Source: Sphingobacterium sp. lm-10 (lineage in GTDB: Bacteria > Bacteroidota > Bacteroidia > Sphingobacteriales > Sphingobacteriaceae). Taken from it: a stretch of 64,000 nt of DNA. Made by a program: the position numbers and the translations under genes. The stretch lies in contig NZ_JAMJWC010000001.1 of NCBI RefSeq assembly GCF_023554555.1, forward strand, positions 1,860,001 through 1,924,000, in the 5' to 3' direction. The notes under the pieces are model-generated. The model was given only the letters and a program-made list of their open reading frames with translations. It did no database searches and was not told the DNA's origin. Each line of letters starts with the position of its first letter. The stretch's first letter is position 1. This document shows, piece after piece, positions 62,468 to 64,000 of this stretch.

Positions 62468-64000
62468 TTAAAAATTGGTGTTGATAGTGAAATTGAAATT
62501 TCTCATTAACGGCGAACCACCACCTAACATAGATGCTGCCGCAGAGGTAGATCTCAAATCTTCTGGATTCAAATTATCAGGCAATGAATTGTATAGGAAG
62601 CCTAAGTTGCGACCATTGACAGTCAATCTCAAATTGTTCAGTTTAAGCCTGTTTGCTACAGTTTGTGGCAAATCGTAGCTTACAGATACATCACGCACCA
62701 TAATCCATGATGATTCAAATGCCGAACGCTCCCGAATACCAGTACCCCACCCGTAAGACGAATTATAAAAGTTCACATCACTGACAGGCACTGTTACACC
62801 TTTATCGACAGTCTCCTGATACGTTAAGCCGCCTACATCTTGACCTCCGATACGCGTACCTTGTGCAAAAACACCGTCAGGAATGATACCCCAAGCTTGA
62901 TTTCCGGCTGCATTCGTAAATTCTACACTACCTTCAGTTCCCGGTCTACCATACAGCGAACTTGCGATTTGACCAGTCTGCATACCGTAGTTGTAAGTTG
63001 GAGAGTATACATAACCGCCGAATTTAGCATCTAGCATAAAACTAAACGAAAATGACTTGTAGTTGAATCGATTGATAATACTTCCCATAAAGCTTGGCAA
63101 GACCGAACCAATAACCTTTTCGCGTTCTAATCCTGATGCATAATCTTGTGAGCGGACAAACCTTCCGGTATTAGTTCCTAACAGTGTCATCACATTTTTA
63201 CCATTATTCACATGATCAATCGGATTGCCACTAGCGTCACGTGCTTGGAAAAGCGCGTGACCATAATTAGACACCATCGTCCCATACGATCCGCCTACTT
63301 TAGCAATGGTACGGATACCATCATCCGACTCTAACTCGTGAACATCTACGCCAGGAGCCAATGCTAATATCTTATCGCGGTTACGTGTGAAGTTGAAGAA
63401 AGTATCCCAAGAGAAATCACCTATTTTTACTGGCGTGCCGTGTAATCCAAGCTCCACCCCGTAGTTACGAATGTGTCCGCTATTGATCAACGCTCTTGTT
63501 ACACCACTTTCGCGAGATACAGGTAGGTCAATGATCTGGTCACGTGTATCGCGACTATAATAGGTGGCATTAATACCAAAGCGGTTGTTAAACATTTTCA
63601 CTTCTGTTCCCACTTCCCAAGTGCTACTCCGTTCTGGGCGAAGATCACTATTTCCTAATCGCTTGGAGTCAAAGTTATACACAGAGATACCCGCCGTATA
63701 AGGATCGCGAGGCGTGTAGAAGCCTGTCATCGCGTTGTATACATTAGTTCCTTTACCCACCTGATTGAAGGATGCACGCAATTTACCAAATGATAGAATA
63801 TCTCCGGTAAGGCCTAACATATCCGAAAATACCCAAGCCGCATCCGTTCCGTAGTAGAAGTAGGAATAGTTACCAGTTCCATCTGGATACACCAAGCTAG
63901 AATCCCAATCATTACGTCCGTATAAGTTGAGCGTTAATCCATTTTTGTAATCGACCGCTGTCTGAAAAATAGCCGACACTGTACGCTGCTGATTAGGTTT
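62468..64000 (-). CDS. SusC TonB-linked transporter, C-terminal part (cut by window edge, pair 5)
   Basis: The frame is open through base 64000, so the N-terminal domains and plug are outside the window; an in-frame GTG at 63979 is not a start. The visible ~510 residues are beta-barrel strands of the SusC family: TLNLYGRNDWDSSLVYPDG, KLRASFNQVGKGTNVYNAM, RPERSSTWEVGTEVKMFNNR, and the terminal RNFNFTINTNF. It is followed by its SusD after 10 bases. Confidence 0.93.
   Translation of the reverse strand, partial: KPNQQRTVSAIFQTAVDYKNGLTLNLYGRNDWDSSLVYPDGTGNYSYFYYGTDAAWVFSDMLGLTGDILSFGKLRASFNQVGKGTNVYNAMTGFYTPRDPYTAGISVYNFDSKRLGNSDLRPERSSTWEVGTEVKMFNNRFGINATYYSRDTRDQIIDLPVSRESGVTRALINSGHIRNYGVELGLHGTPVKIGDFSWDTFFNFTRNRDKILALAPGVDVHELESDDGIRTIAKVGGSYGTMVSNYGHALFQARDASGNPIDHVNNGKNVMTLLGTNTGRFVRSQDYASGLEREKVIGSVLPSFMGSIINRFNYKSFSFSFMLDAKFGGYVYSPTYNYGMQTGQIASSLYGRPGTEGSVEFTNAAGNQAWGIIPDGVFAQGTRIGGQDVGGLTYQETVDKGVTVPVSDVNFYNSSYGWGTGIRERSAFESSWIMVRDVSVSYDLPQTVANRLKLNNLRLTVNGRNLGFLYNSLPDNLNPEDLRSTSAAASMLGGGSPLMRNFNFTINTNF

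Noticed and set aside
1-64000. tRNA, rRNA, CRISPR, prophage or insertion sequence
   Set aside because: None of the expected motifs, repeat-spacer patterns or transposase genes was found on either strand.

Overview
The window reads as a chromosomal stretch of a Bacteroidota bacterium, most likely of the family Sphingobacteriaceae (Sphingobacterium or a close relative; this is inference from gene content). The signs are five SusC/SusD outer-membrane uptake pairs, an ECF sigma/FecR regulatory pair, Bacteroidota-type promoter boxes (TAnnTTTG, some with an upstream TTTG) in place of sigma70 boxes, and many long-stem intrinsic terminators. No rRNA, tRNA, CRISPR, prophage or insertion sequence was seen.

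Layout. 0-4 kb: aromatic amino acid catabolism on the minus strand (phenylalanine hydroxylase phhA, 4-hydroxyphenylpyruvate dioxygenase hppD, and a Glu/Leu/Phe/Val dehydrogenase cut by the window edge), with a possible 32-residue leader ORF before hppD. 4-8 kb: stress and envelope genes (glutathione peroxidase, FMN-binding stress protein, NlpE-like lipoprotein, orphan histidine kinase, two small unknown proteins). 8-13 kb: SusC/SusD pair 1, whose SusC has a doubled N-terminal domain. 13-21 kb: glmM, PAP2 phosphatase, ZIP metal transporter, MarR regulator, the feoA-feoB-small Cys-rich protein cluster, an amino acid permease and two copies of a hairpin repeat. 21-24.6 kb: secreted TPR protein and Lon protease. 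24.9-31 kb: SusC/SusD pair 2 with an SGNH-type lipoprotein. 31-35 kb: photolyase-related flavoprotein lacking the usual iron-sulfur cysteines, an acetyltransferase, and a secreted esterase overlapping an unknown protein.

35-48 kb is one regulated uptake and degradation locus: ECF sigma, FecR anti-sigma, SusC with an STN signalling domain, SusD, a secreted endonuclease/exonuclease/phosphatase-family enzyme, a Tat-exported Gfo/Idh/MocA oxidoreductase, and a 1130-residue HEAT-repeat protein with two 3-keto-disaccharide hydrolase (DUF1080) domains. The last two suggest oxidation of a glycoside at C3 followed by eliminative cleavage. 48-54.5 kb: a ROK-family regulator with SusC/SusD pair 4 and no enzymes. 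54.5-56 kb: an ArsR regulator and an Old Yellow Enzyme.

56-64 kb (minus strand): SusC/SusD pair 5 (SusC cut by the window edge), a terminator, and then a tight three-gene operon of an exported redoxin, an exported protein joining a c-type cytochrome domain to a PHM-like dicopper monooxygenase with all expected copper ligands visible, and a large exported serine hydrolase. This operon is the best candidate here for an undescribed system: an envelope copper hydroxylase wired to its own haem electron carrier and copper/thiol partner.
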